Of a stretch of 64,000 nt of DNA, positions 14,405-21,626 are shown piece after piece. Within the stretch, counting starts at the first letter, position 1. Every line of letters begins with the position of its first letter. A program made the translations under genes and the position numbers. Source of the DNA: Paenibacillus artemisiicola (lineage in GTDB: Bacteria > Bacillota > Bacilli > Paenibacillales > Paenibacillaceae). The DNA lies in assembly GCF_017652985.1 (NCBI RefSeq), contig NZ_JAGGDJ010000023.1, positions 17,749 through 81,748 on the forward strand, read 5' to 3'. A model generated the notes under the pieces. That model searched no databases. It had not been told where the DNA came from and worked only from the letters and a program-made list of their open reading frames with translations.

Positions 14405-17212
14405 TCAGCGTGGCGCCGCCAGAAACTTCGCCTCGAACTCCGCCGCCCGCATCGGGCGGCCGAAATAATACCCCTGCATCAGGAAGCATTCGCGCGACGA
14501 CAGGAAATCCACGTGCTGGCGCGTCTCGACGCCCTCGGCGATGACGCTCAGATTGAGGTTCTGGGCCAGCGTAATGATCGTGTTGATGATGGCCGCGTTG
14601 GCGTCGTCCTCCGTCACGTCCTGCAGGAACGACTTGTCGATCTTCAGCGTGTCGATCGGCAGGCTCTTCAGATAGCCGAGCGAGGAATACCCCGTGCCGA
14701 AGTCGTCGATGGCGATCTGGATGCCGAGGCCCTTCAGCGCCTTCATCGACTCGAACGTCAGGTCCTTGTTCTTGATGATCAGGTTCTCCGTCAGCTCCAG
14801 ATGCAGGTAATCCGGGCAGAGCCCGACTTCCTCCAGCGCGTTCTTGACCATCGCGAAGAGGTTGTTCTGCTCGAACTGGCGGGCCGACAGGTTGACCGAG
14901 ACGCTGAACGGCGGATACCCCTCCGTCTGCCACGCCTTCAGCTGGCGGCACGCCTGCTTCAGCACCCATTCGCCGATCGGCACGATGAGCGCCGTCTCCT
15001 CCGCGATCGGAATGAACTGGTCCGGCGCGATCATGCCCTGCTTCGGATGGTTCCACCGCAGCAGCGCTTCGACGCCGACCAGCCGGTTCGTCTGGTAATG
15101 GATCTGCGGCTGGTAGTACAGCTCGAGCTCGTCCAGCTCCAGCGCGCGGTACAGGGCGTTCTCGAGCTTGACGCTCTCGAAGGTACGCGTGTCCATTCCC
15201 TCGCTGAAGAAATGGTAGCTGTTGCCGGAGATTTCCTTGGACTTGTACATCGCCGTGTCCGCGTTCTTGACCAGCGTGTCGGTCGTGTCGCCGTTGTCGG
15301 GATACAGGCTGATGCCGATGCTCGCCTTGATGTAAATCTCGTTCTCCAGCAGCTGGAACGGCTCGTCGAACGTGTCGATGACCGCGTGCACGACCTTCAG
15401 CACCTCGTGCTCGTTCTTGACGTTGGGCAGGTAGATCGTGAATTCGTCCCCGCCCATCCGCGAGACCGTCGCCCCCTTCGGGACGCACCGGCTGAGGCGC
15501 TGCGCGACGTCGCGCAGCAGCAGGTCGCCGAAGCTGTGGCCGAGCGAATCGTTGATGAACTTGAAGCGGTCGAGGTCCAGATAGAGCACGGCCAGCTTCT
15601 CGCCGTTGATCTGCGCCTGCACGAGCCCCTGGTTCAGCCGGTCCTTCAGCAGCACCCGGTTCGGCAGGTCGGTGACGCTGTCGAAGTACGCGTGGTACTT
15701 GATCTCCGCCTCCATCTGCTTGCGCTGCGTGATGTCCTTGAAGGTGACGACGTCGCCGACGATCTCGTCGCCCTCCCGGATGGAGGAGATGACGAATTCC
15801 ACCGGGAAGCTGGAGTTGTCCTTGCGGTAGAACCGCTCGTCCTGGCCGTAATTGTCCCAATTCCCGTCCGAGGCCGTGGCGACGTACTGCAGGCTGTCGC
15901 GGCCGATGTGGGCGCCGTAGAAAATGATGCTGGACGGCTGCCCGATCAGCTCGCTCTTCGTGTCGTAGCCCAGCATGGCCGCCGCCGCGGGATTGCAGAA
16001 GGTGATCCTCCGGTCGAGATCCAGGCCGAATATGCCTTCCCCCGCCGAATTCAGGATCAATTCCTTCTCGCGGCTCAGCTGCTGCAGCTCCGCCACGACG
16101 CGCTCGAGCTCCTGGTTCTTGACCGTGATCTCAGAGGTCCGCTCTTGGATGATGTTCTCCTGCTTCTCCATGTACATCAGGTTCGACAAGGTCGCGGCCG
16201 TCGCGTCGACGATCGACTGCGCGAGCTCCTTCTTGGCGACCGGGTAGCCGAGGCTGCCCTCTTCGAGCCGGACGACCGGAATGACGCCGAGCACTTCGCC
16301 CATCGTGACGAGCGGCAGCATGAACAGCCCCTTGATGCCGAACGTGCGGCACAGATCGTGATTGGGCCGGTCGTCCGCGAACACGTCCGGAATGAGGACG
16401 GCCTTCTTCGTGCGGATAACCTCCTGGAAGACGGGGTCGTTGCTCTCGTCGATCCGGATCTTGCTGTGCGTCCGCATCCAGTCTTCCTCCGACCAGTCGC
16501 TGTCCTTGCTCAGCTTGGCCGGCTTGATCTGGCTCTCCGTGAGCGGATCGAGCAGATGGACGCCGATGTTGTAGTTGCCCAGCACCTTGCCGAGGTAGGA
16601 GAAGCAGATGTCGAGGCTCTGCTGCAGCGTGGAGCACATCGCCAGATCGCTCGTCACGTCGAGCAGCAGCTGCTTCTCGGCGATGAGGTTCTCCTTGTGC
16701 GTCAGGTTGCGCGCGTTCTGGATCGCGACGGCCGCCATGTTGACGTAGGCCTCCACCGTCTGGATCTCGGATTGCGTCAAGTTCATCGGAATGCCGTAGT
16801 CGAACAGAAACACGAGGCCGAACAGCTCCTGTTCGAACGAAATCGGTAACACCAGCAGCGATTTGATCTGGAAGCCTTCGACGGCTCTCGGATCGGGCCT
16901 GGTGTCCTTCGAGGTATCCGGGATGTACACGGCTTTCTTCGTCTCGACGACTTCCTTCGCCAGCAGGTCCACTTCCATGTCGATGACGTGCATATCCAGC
17001 GTCCAGCCGTTGATCACCTGCGGCTTGCCGACGTATCCCCTGAAGGTCCCATCTTCCTGCGGCAGATAGATGCCGACGGAATCACATTGGACGATCTCTT
17101 CGGAGATCGCGGTGGTCACATGCTCCAGGACTTCACGCAATTCAAGCTTCGTATTGATCAGTTTTGTAAGATGCGCAAGACGCGAATACCGCATTTGTTC
17201 CTTATACACCAT
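14405..17212 (-). CDS. GAF-GAF-PAS-GGDEF-EAL cyclic-di-GMP signalling protein
   Basis: 935 residues, soluble: two GAF domains (~10-170, ~190-345), a coiled coil (~350-385), PAS (~385-505), GGDEF (~510-670) and EAL (~680-930). GGDEF is intact (SRMGGDEFTIYL), with no RxxD inhibitory site five residues before it. The EAL domain keeps EALLRW, LELTEN, IDDFGTGYSSLGYL, KIDKSF and IAEGVET, all residues needed for phosphodiesterase activity. Both activities are therefore possible, with GAF/PAS input. The ATG at 17212 is preferred (GGGAG nine bases before) over GTG 17233. It lies upstream of the ThDP enzyme gene in the same direction. Confidence 0.92.
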   Translation of the reverse strand: MVYKEQMRYSRLAHLTKLINTKLELREVLEHVTTAISEEIVQCDSVGIYLPQEDGTFRGYVGKPQVINGWTLDMHVIDMEVDLLAKEVVETKKAVYIPDTSKDTRPDPRAVEGFQIKSLLVLPISFEQELFGLVFLFDYGIPMNLTQSEIQTVEAYVNMAAVAIQNARNLTHKENLIAEKQLLLDVTSDLAMCSTLQQSLDICFSYLGKVLGNYNIGVHLLDPLTESQIKPAKLSKDSDWSEEDWMRTHSKIRIDESNDPVFQEVIRTKKAVLIPDVFADDRPNHDLCRTFGIKGLFMLPLVTMGEVLGVIPVVRLEEGSLGYPVAKKELAQSIVDATAATLSNLMYMEKQENIIQERTSEITVKNQELERVVAELQQLSREKELILNSAGEGIFGLDLDRRITFCNPAAAAMLGYDTKSELIGQPSSIIFYGAHIGRDSLQYVATASDGNWDNYGQDERFYRKDNSSFPVEFVISSIREGDEIVGDVVTFKDITQRKQMEAEIKYHAYFDSVTDLPNRVLLKDRLNQGLVQAQINGEKLAVLYLDLDRFKFINDSLGHSFGDLLLRDVAQRLSRCVPKGATVSRMGGDEFTIYLPNVKNEHEVLKVVHAVIDTFDEPFQLLENEIYIKASIGISLYPDNGDTTDTLVKNADTAMYKSKEISGNSYHFFSEGMDTRTFESVKLENALYRALELDELELYYQPQIHYQTNRLVGVEALLRWNHPKQGMIAPDQFIPIAEETALIVPIGEWVLKQACRQLKAWQTEGYPPFSVSVNLSARQFEQNNLFAMVKNALEEVGLCPDYLHLELTENLIIKNKDLTFESMKALKGLGIQIAIDDFGTGYSSLGYLKSLPIDTLKIDKSFLQDVTEDDANAAIINTIITLAQNLNLSVIAEGVETRQHVDFLSSRECFLMQGYYFGRPMRAAEFEAKFLAAPR

Positions 17213-17436
17213 TAAACCCCGCTCCCGATTCACGCTTTGTTACCGACTTCCTTACAAAGTTCTACAATAAATACGATTTTCCTGTCTAAAGAATAATTAA
17301 ATCTTGACAAAGTCTCCCGGAACCGTCGGCGTTGTTCTCCGGATACGAAATTTGCCGCGCTATTCTGCCAGAGCCTGTCAAAATATCAGAGTCCCAAGAC
17401 CTAGCCCGCTGCCGGCCGCTGCCGGCCGCGGACGGC

Positions 17437-17461
17437 AAAAAAGGCACCCTCATCGGGTGCC
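17437..17461 (-). terminator. Terminator after pyrH
   Basis: Minus strand: stem GGCACCC (17461-17455) / GGGTGCC (17449-17443) followed by six U (17442-17437), 46 bp past the pyrH stop. Confidence 0.8.
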
Positions 17462-17506
17462 CTTCACATGATTGGCTGTCCTCGCGGTTCGCGGTCCGCC
17501 GCGCGG

Positions 17507-18244
17507 CTATTCCAGGGCCAGCCTCGTATCGCCGTTGATGTACGTGCCGTGGTCGATGCCCTCGCAGATCTCCTTCATCCAGCCCGGCCGGTCGAAATTG
17601 AACACGTGCATCGGCAGGTTGTAGTCCCGGGCCAGGATGAACGCCGATTGGTCCATCACCTTCAGGTCGTGCTGCAGCACGTCGTTGTAGTGGAGCGTTT
17701 TGAACTTCCGGGCTTCCGGATCGCGCTTCGGATCGGCGCTGAATACCCCGTCCACGCCCTGCTTGGCGACCAGCAGCGCGTCGCAATTAGTCTCGATTGC
17801 CCGCTGGACGGAGGGGTAATCCGTCGTGACGTAAGGCTGTCCGTTGCCGCCGGCGAAAATGACGATGTAGCCCTTCTCCAGGTGGTGAATGGCCCGGAGC
17901 CGGATGTACGGCTCGGCCACCGACGTCGCCGGAATGGCCGTCATGACGCGCACTTCCCGGTCGGTTCTCGCTTTCAGCACGCCGCGCAGCATCAGGCTGT
18001 TGATGACCGTGGCGAGGGTGCCGATGTTGTCGGCCTCCGCCCGTTCGATGCCCCACGACTCCGCCATGCTGCCGCGGAAGATGTTGCCCCCGCCGATGAC
18101 GACCGACACCTCGACGCCGAGGTCGACCACGGACATGATTTCGCGCGCGATATGCTCCAACCGGTCCGGCTCGAACCCGAACTCCGAATTGCCGGCGACC
18201 GCGCCGCCGCTTAATTTGATCAGCACTCTTCCGTATCTGGCCAT
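17507..18244 (-). CDS. pyrH: UMP kinase
   Basis: 245 residues, full length for the bacterial hexameric UMP kinase (UMP + ATP to UDP + ADP, pyrimidine nucleotide synthesis). Visible motifs: N-terminal RVLIKLSGGAVAG, the phosphate loop VIGGGNIFRG, LATVINSLML, IFAGGNGQPYVTTDYPSVQRAIE, and LVAKQGVDGVFSADPK. ATG 18244 follows GGAGGTG; the in-frame ATG 30 bp upstream would cover the leader and is rejected. It stands alone, not in the usual rpsB-tsf-pyrH-frr cluster, and its N-terminus departs from the usual one, so it may be a second copy. The leader carries a short ORF and an intrinsic terminator. Confidence 0.92.
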   Translation of the reverse strand: MARYGRVLIKLSGGAVAGNSEFGFEPDRLEHIAREIMSVVDLGVEVSVVIGGGNIFRGSMAESWGIERAEADNIGTLATVINSLMLRGVLKARTDREVRVMTAIPATSVAEPYIRLRAIHHLEKGYIVIFAGGNGQPYVTTDYPSVQRAIETNCDALLVAKQGVDGVFSADPKRDPEARKFKTLHYNDVLQHDLKVMDQSAFILARDYNLPMHVFNFDRPGWMKEICEGIDHGTYINGDTRLALE

Positions 18245-18260
18245 CTTCCACACCTCCGAT

Positions 18261-18299
18261 AAAATAAAAAGCACTAAAGCATGGAATGCTTTAGTGCTT
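18261..18299 (-). terminator. Intrinsic terminator in the pyrH leader (attenuator)
   Basis: Minus strand: 13-bp perfect stem AAGCACTAAAGCA (18299-18287) / TGCTTTAGTGCTT (18281-18269), 5-nt loop, then U5-A-U4. It ends 17 bp before the pyrH start codon, just in front of the ribosome site, so pyrH needs readthrough of it or another promoter. Confidence 0.85.
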
Positions 18300-18360
18300 C
18301 GAAAGACGAAAATAAGAAGAAGACGCCGGTTCGCTGCTCGCGCTGCCTCGTCCGCTTCAT
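18274..18360 (-). CDS. pyrH leader peptide (28 codons)
   Basis: Short ORF with an excellent ribosome site (AAGGAGGCG, 18374-18366) and ATG at 18360. It starts MKRTRQREQRTG, continues VFFLFSSF and ends EALKHSML. Codons 13-20 (18324-18301) are 15 U in 24 nt. The last nine codons, stop included, lie in the terminator hairpin, with the TAG inside its 3' arm. A ribosome that finishes this ORF would cover the stem. The layout matches the pyrBI leader of enteric bacteria, where pausing at U-rich DNA at low UTP lets the ribosome catch up and prevent termination. Inferred role: UTP-dependent control of UMP kinase. Confidence 0.6.
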   Translation of the reverse strand: MKRTRQREQRTGVFFLFSSFEALKHSML

Positions 18361-18398
18361 CCTTTCGCCTCCTTTTGCTGAATCGCGTTCTTTCTTAG

Positions 18399-18426
18399 TG
18401 TATACGTTCCGGCGGCGGTTTGACAA
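18399..18426 (-). promoter_or_regulatory. Promoter of the pyrH leader transcript
   Basis: Minus strand: TTGTCA (18426-18421), 16-bp spacer, TATACA (18404-18399). It lies upstream of the leader ORF and downstream of the MFS gene end. Confidence 0.6.
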
Positions 18427-18454
18427 CCGGGACCGCGGCACCGGGCCGCGCGCC

Positions 18455-19681
18455 TCAGCGCGGCTGCCGGCGGCCGGCCGGCGCGTGACGCAAGGCGGAT
18501 GACCGGCGGCCGGCGAGCGCCGCCGCGAGAATCGCGACCAGCACGAGCAGGACGCCGATCATGCCGACGACGCCCGGCCAGCCGTAGGCCGACAGGAACG
18601 AGCCGCCGGCCGTGCCGAGGACGCTGGAGCCCAGGTAGTAGAACAGCAGATACAGCGAAGAGGCGTACGCCTTGTACGGCGGCGCGGCCGTCTTGCCGAC
18701 CCAGCCGCTCGCCACCGTATGGCCCGCGAAGAAGCCGAACGCGAACAGCACGATGCCGGCGATGGTGAGCGTCAGGCTGCCGGCCAGCGTAAGTCCCGCG
18801 CCGAGGAGCGACAGGACGACGCCGGCCGCGATCAAGCCGGCCCGCGAGTACCGGTCGGCCATCCGGCCGAAGAAGAACGAGCTCCAGGAGCCGACGAGCT
18901 GGAAGACGAACAGGCAGCCGATGACCGACTGGCTGAGGCCGTACGGCGGCTTGGCGAGCAGGTAGCCGATGTAGTTGAACAGCGTCACGTACCCGCCGAG
19001 CAGCAGGAAGCCCGCCGCATAGAGCGGGAGCAGCCGCTTGTCGGCCAGTCCCGCCTTCAGTCCGCCCGCCCAGATGCGCAGCGAGATGCCGGACGGCCGG
19101 AAGCGGCGCGACTGCGGCAGGTACAGCCAGAATAGCGCGCTGCAGATCAGGCTGAACGCCCCGAGCGTCAGCAGGCCGGCGTGCCAGTCGAACGCGTCCG
19201 TCAGCAGGCTGACGATGACCCGGCCCACGAAGCCGCCGATGGCCGTGCCGCCGACGTAGACGCCCATCGCTTTGCCGATGCTGTCCGGCGCGATCTCTTC
19301 GTTCAAGTACGTCATCGCGACGGCCGGGAAGCCCGACAAGCTGATGCCGAGCAGCAGGCGCAGCGCCAGCAGCAGCTGGAAGCTGTGGACGAAGGACGAC
19401 AGAATGGCGAGCGCCGACGTCGCGAACAGCGACGCGACCATGATGTTTTTGCGGCCCCAGGCGTTGGAGAAAGCGGAGATGAACATCATGCACACGGCCA
19501 GGCTGATCGTCGAGACCGAGATGACCAGGCTGGCCGAGGACGGGGAGACCCCGAACTCCTCCGAGAATTGGCCGAGCAGCGTCTGCGGGCTGTATAGAAC
19601 GGCGAACGTGACGATGCTGCCGAGCAGCATGGCGAGCAGCGTCCGCCGGTAGGTCGCGCTTCCTTTGGCGATATGCGTCAT
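18455..19681 (-). CDS. MFS transporter, YnfM type
   Basis: 408 residues, 12 helices. N-terminus RRTLLAMLLGSIVTFAVLYSPQTLLGQFSEEFGVS, motif A-like SNAWGRKNIMVASLF, and GGTAIGGFVGRVIVSLL in helix 5, as in the YnfM/CynX-like group of small-molecule exporters. ATG 19681 follows AAGGAGT. It is divergent from a LysR regulator, the same pairing as ynfL-ynfM in Escherichia coli, which suggests LysR-controlled efflux of an aromatic or related compound. The substrate cannot be told from sequence. Confidence 0.88.
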   Translation of the reverse strand: MTHIAKGSATYRRTLLAMLLGSIVTFAVLYSPQTLLGQFSEEFGVSPSSASLVISVSTISLAVCMMFISAFSNAWGRKNIMVASLFATSALAILSSFVHSFQLLLALRLLLGISLSGFPAVAMTYLNEEIAPDSIGKAMGVYVGGTAIGGFVGRVIVSLLTDAFDWHAGLLTLGAFSLICSALFWLYLPQSRRFRPSGISLRIWAGGLKAGLADKRLLPLYAAGFLLLGGYVTLFNYIGYLLAKPPYGLSQSVIGCLFVFQLVGSWSSFFFGRMADRYSRAGLIAAGVVLSLLGAGLTLAGSLTLTIAGIVLFAFGFFAGHTVASGWVGKTAAPPYKAYASSLYLLFYYLGSSVLGTAGGSFLSAYGWPGVVGMIGVLLVLVAILAAALAGRRSSALRHAPAGRRQPR

Positions 19682-19816
19682 GGCGTAAGGACTCCTTCTC
19701 TCGTTGAACTGAGTCTAAGTGTACGCCTCGACAATTCATAACGTCCAATTTATTATAGGTATGCGAACGATGCCTTTTCATTATCGATTCGATTCAACGT
19801 CAGGAGGCTTGCCCGG

Positions 19817-20692
19817 ATGGAATGGCAGCAGTTGGAGTACTTCCGCGTCGTCGCCGGAACCGAGCATTTCACGCAGGCCGCCGAACGGCTGGCCATCTCG
19901 CAGCCGGCGCTGAGCCGGTCGATCACGCATCTGGAGGAGACGCTCGGCGTGCCGCTGTTCGACCGCGTCGGCCGGTCGGTGAAGCTGAACGCGTACGGCG
20001 CGTCGTTCCTGAAGCGCGTCGAGCGGGCGCTGCAGGAGATCCAGGACGGCATGGCCGAGCTGCAGCAGCTGCGGGACCCGTACACGGGGACGGTATCGCT
20101 CTCGTTCGTGATGACCTTCGGGCTCAGCTTCCTGCCGGACTTCATCAGCTCGTTCAACCGGCTGTATCCGCAGGTCAAGCTGCAGCTGTTCCAGAACACG
20201 ACGGCCGCCATCGCGCGCCAGCTGCAGGACGGCGAAGCGGACCTCAGCATCGTCGGCTCGCTCGATCACCGCAATCAGCTCGAATGGCATAAGCTCCTCG
20301 ACGAGGACTTGTTCGCGTACGTTCCCGCCAAGCACCGCCTCGCGGACCGCGAGTCGATCCGCCTCGAGGAGCTGGCCGGAGAGCCGTTCATCGGCTTCAA
20401 GAAAGGCTACGGCATGCGCGACTTGACGGACCGGTTCTGCGCGCAGGCCGGCTTCGCGCCGCAGGTCGTCTTCGAGGGCGAAGACGTCGCCACCGTCTCC
20501 GTGCTCGTCTCCTCGGGCATCGGGGTGACGCTCATCCCGTCCTTCCGGGGGATCACGCCGAGCAAGATCAAGAAGCTGCGGGTCGAAGAGCCGGCCTGCC
20601 GCCGGGAGATCGGGCTGGCCTGGCAGAAGGGCCGCACGCTGTCGCCGGCCGCGGAACTGTTCCGTTCGTTCATTATCGGCCAGTTCGCCTGA
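19817..20692 (+). CDS. LysR family transcriptional regulator
   Basis: 291 residues. N-terminal LysR helix-turn-helix MEWQQLEYFRVVAGTEHFTQAAERLAISQPALSRSI and the linker helix HLEETLGVPLFDRVGRSV. The C-terminal periplasmic-binding-like sensor begins GTVSLSFVMTFGLSFLPDFI. ATG 19817 follows CAGGAGG. Divergent from the YnfM-type transporter; it probably activates that gene when its effector binds and represses itself from the 135-bp intergenic region, in which I see no clear T-N11-A box. Confidence 0.92.
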   Translation: MEWQQLEYFRVVAGTEHFTQAAERLAISQPALSRSITHLEETLGVPLFDRVGRSVKLNAYGASFLKRVERALQEIQDGMAELQQLRDPYTGTVSLSFVMTFGLSFLPDFISSFNRLYPQVKLQLFQNTTAAIARQLQDGEADLSIVGSLDHRNQLEWHKLLDEDLFAYVPAKHRLADRESIRLEELAGEPFIGFKKGYGMRDLTDRFCAQAGFAPQVVFEGEDVATVSVLVSSGIGVTLIPSFRGITPSKIKKLRVEEPACRREIGLAWQKGRTLSPAAELFRSFIIGQFA

Positions 20693-20758
20693 ACGCTTCG
20701 CGCGGTCGGTCGGCAAGCCCGCTGCTATGCGGGAAAGCCGGTTGCGGTACGGGAAAGC

Positions 20759-20810
20759 GAAAAAAGCGCCGGCCGTCTCCCCCGATGATCGGGGATGACG
20801 GCTGGCGCTT
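20759..20810 (-). terminator. Terminator of the ohr gene, shared with lysR
   Basis: Long imperfect stem (AAGCGCCGGCCGTC / GACGGCTGGCGCTT, 20764-20810) with five to six U on the minus strand (20765-20759). In the plus direction the tail is GC-rich, so it serves mainly ohr. Confidence 0.75.
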
Positions 20811-20830
20811 CGCGCGTTCCGGCGTTATGG

Positions 20831-20842
20831 GCGGGCGCCCGC
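20831..20842. repeat. GCGGGCGCCCGC palindrome, copy 1
   Basis: 12-bp perfect palindrome between the ohr stop codon and its terminator. The same 12-mer recurs at 40763, 51995 and 63819, always next to a gene 3' end. Confidence 0.6.
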
Positions 20843-20867
20843 CCGCCGTCCGCGGGCCCGGCTTCGC

Positions 20868-21293
20868 TTAGTGAACGCCGTTCACGACGAGCTTCACGTC
20901 GATGTTGCCGCGGGTCGCGCGGGAGTACGGGCAGACGCCGTGCGCCGCTTTGACGAGCTCTTCGGCCGTCTCCTGCGAGACGCCGTCGATGTTCACGTGC
21001 AGCTGCGCCGCGAGCTGAAAGCCGCCGTCGGCCGCCTTGCCGATGCTGACGTGCGCCGTGACGTCCGTGCCTTCATGCTGAACCTTCTGCATGCGGGCAA
21101 CGAGCTTGAGCGCGCTGTGGAAGCAGGCCGAGTAGCCTGCGGCGAAGAGCTGCTCCGGGTTGGTGCCTTCTGCGCCGTTGCCGCCCAGTTCCTTCGGCAT
21201 CGTCAGGTTCAAGTCAAGCACGCCGTCCGAGGACGTCACGCGTCCGTCCCGTCCGCCTTCCGCCGTTGCGATTGCCGTGTACAAGGTTTCCAT
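20868..21293 (-). CDS. ohr: Organic hydroperoxide resistance protein (Ohr/OsmC family)
   Basis: 141 residues, standard Ohr length. The two catalytic cysteines are in place: Cys in AAGYSACFHSALKLVAR and Cys in AAHGVCPYSRATRGNIDVKL. The conserved Arg/Glu region is near NPEQLFAAGY. The enzyme is a cytoplasmic thiol peroxidase that reduces organic and lipid hydroperoxides with lipoyl-thiol help. The start at 21293 follows GAAGGAGCGATC. No ohrR gene is adjacent, but an OhrR-box-like sequence lies upstream, so control by an OhrR encoded elsewhere is possible. Confidence 0.93.
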   Translation of the reverse strand: METLYTAIATAEGGRDGRVTSSDGVLDLNLTMPKELGGNGAEGTNPEQLFAAGYSACFHSALKLVARMQKVQHEGTDVTAHVSIGKAADGGFQLAAQLHVNIDGVSQETAEELVKAAHGVCPYSRATRGNIDVKLVVNGVH

Positions 21294-21369
21294 GAATGAT
21301 CGCTCCTTCGATTTAAGCTAATGTAACGTTTACGTTAAATTAACTTTAATTTAACTAAATTTAATTGAA

Positions 21370-21384
21370 TACAATTTAATTTCA
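21370..21384 (-). promoter_or_regulatory. OhrR-box-like site upstream of ohr
   Basis: TACAATTTAATTTCA matches the known OhrR operator TACAATTNAATTGTA at all but two positions of the right half. It lies in a strongly AT-rich stretch (21310-21400) that would hold the ohr promoter. Confidence 0.5.
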
Positions 21385-21480
21385 TGTACGTAATTTAACA
21401 TGCCTGTCCGAGGATTGCAACCTTCTTTACACAAGTTTTAGGATCGCTGAATCGCGGTGCGGGACATCGTGCCGCAGGAC

Positions 21481-21522
21481 GCGCGAAAGCCGCCCCCTGA
21501 AGGAGCGGCTTTCGCGCGTTTT
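21481..21522. terminator. Hairpin between ohr and the histidine kinase gene
   Basis: 13-bp perfect stem GCGCGAAAGCCGC (21481-21493) / 21505-21517 with TTTTC on the plus side. It lies 105 bp past the kinase stop, so it can end the long minus-strand operon, though the U tract points the other way. Apart from this hairpin and the AT-rich ohr promoter I see nothing in 21294-21626. Confidence 0.55.
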
Positions 21523-21626
21523 CGTTTCCCGTTCGCGCCCGGGTTGAACTTTGCTCGCTGCATGCGGCTGCAGAGCGTTCGTTTCCCTGCCTCTCCGCGC
21601 GCCGGCAGCACGGACGAGGGACGTCA

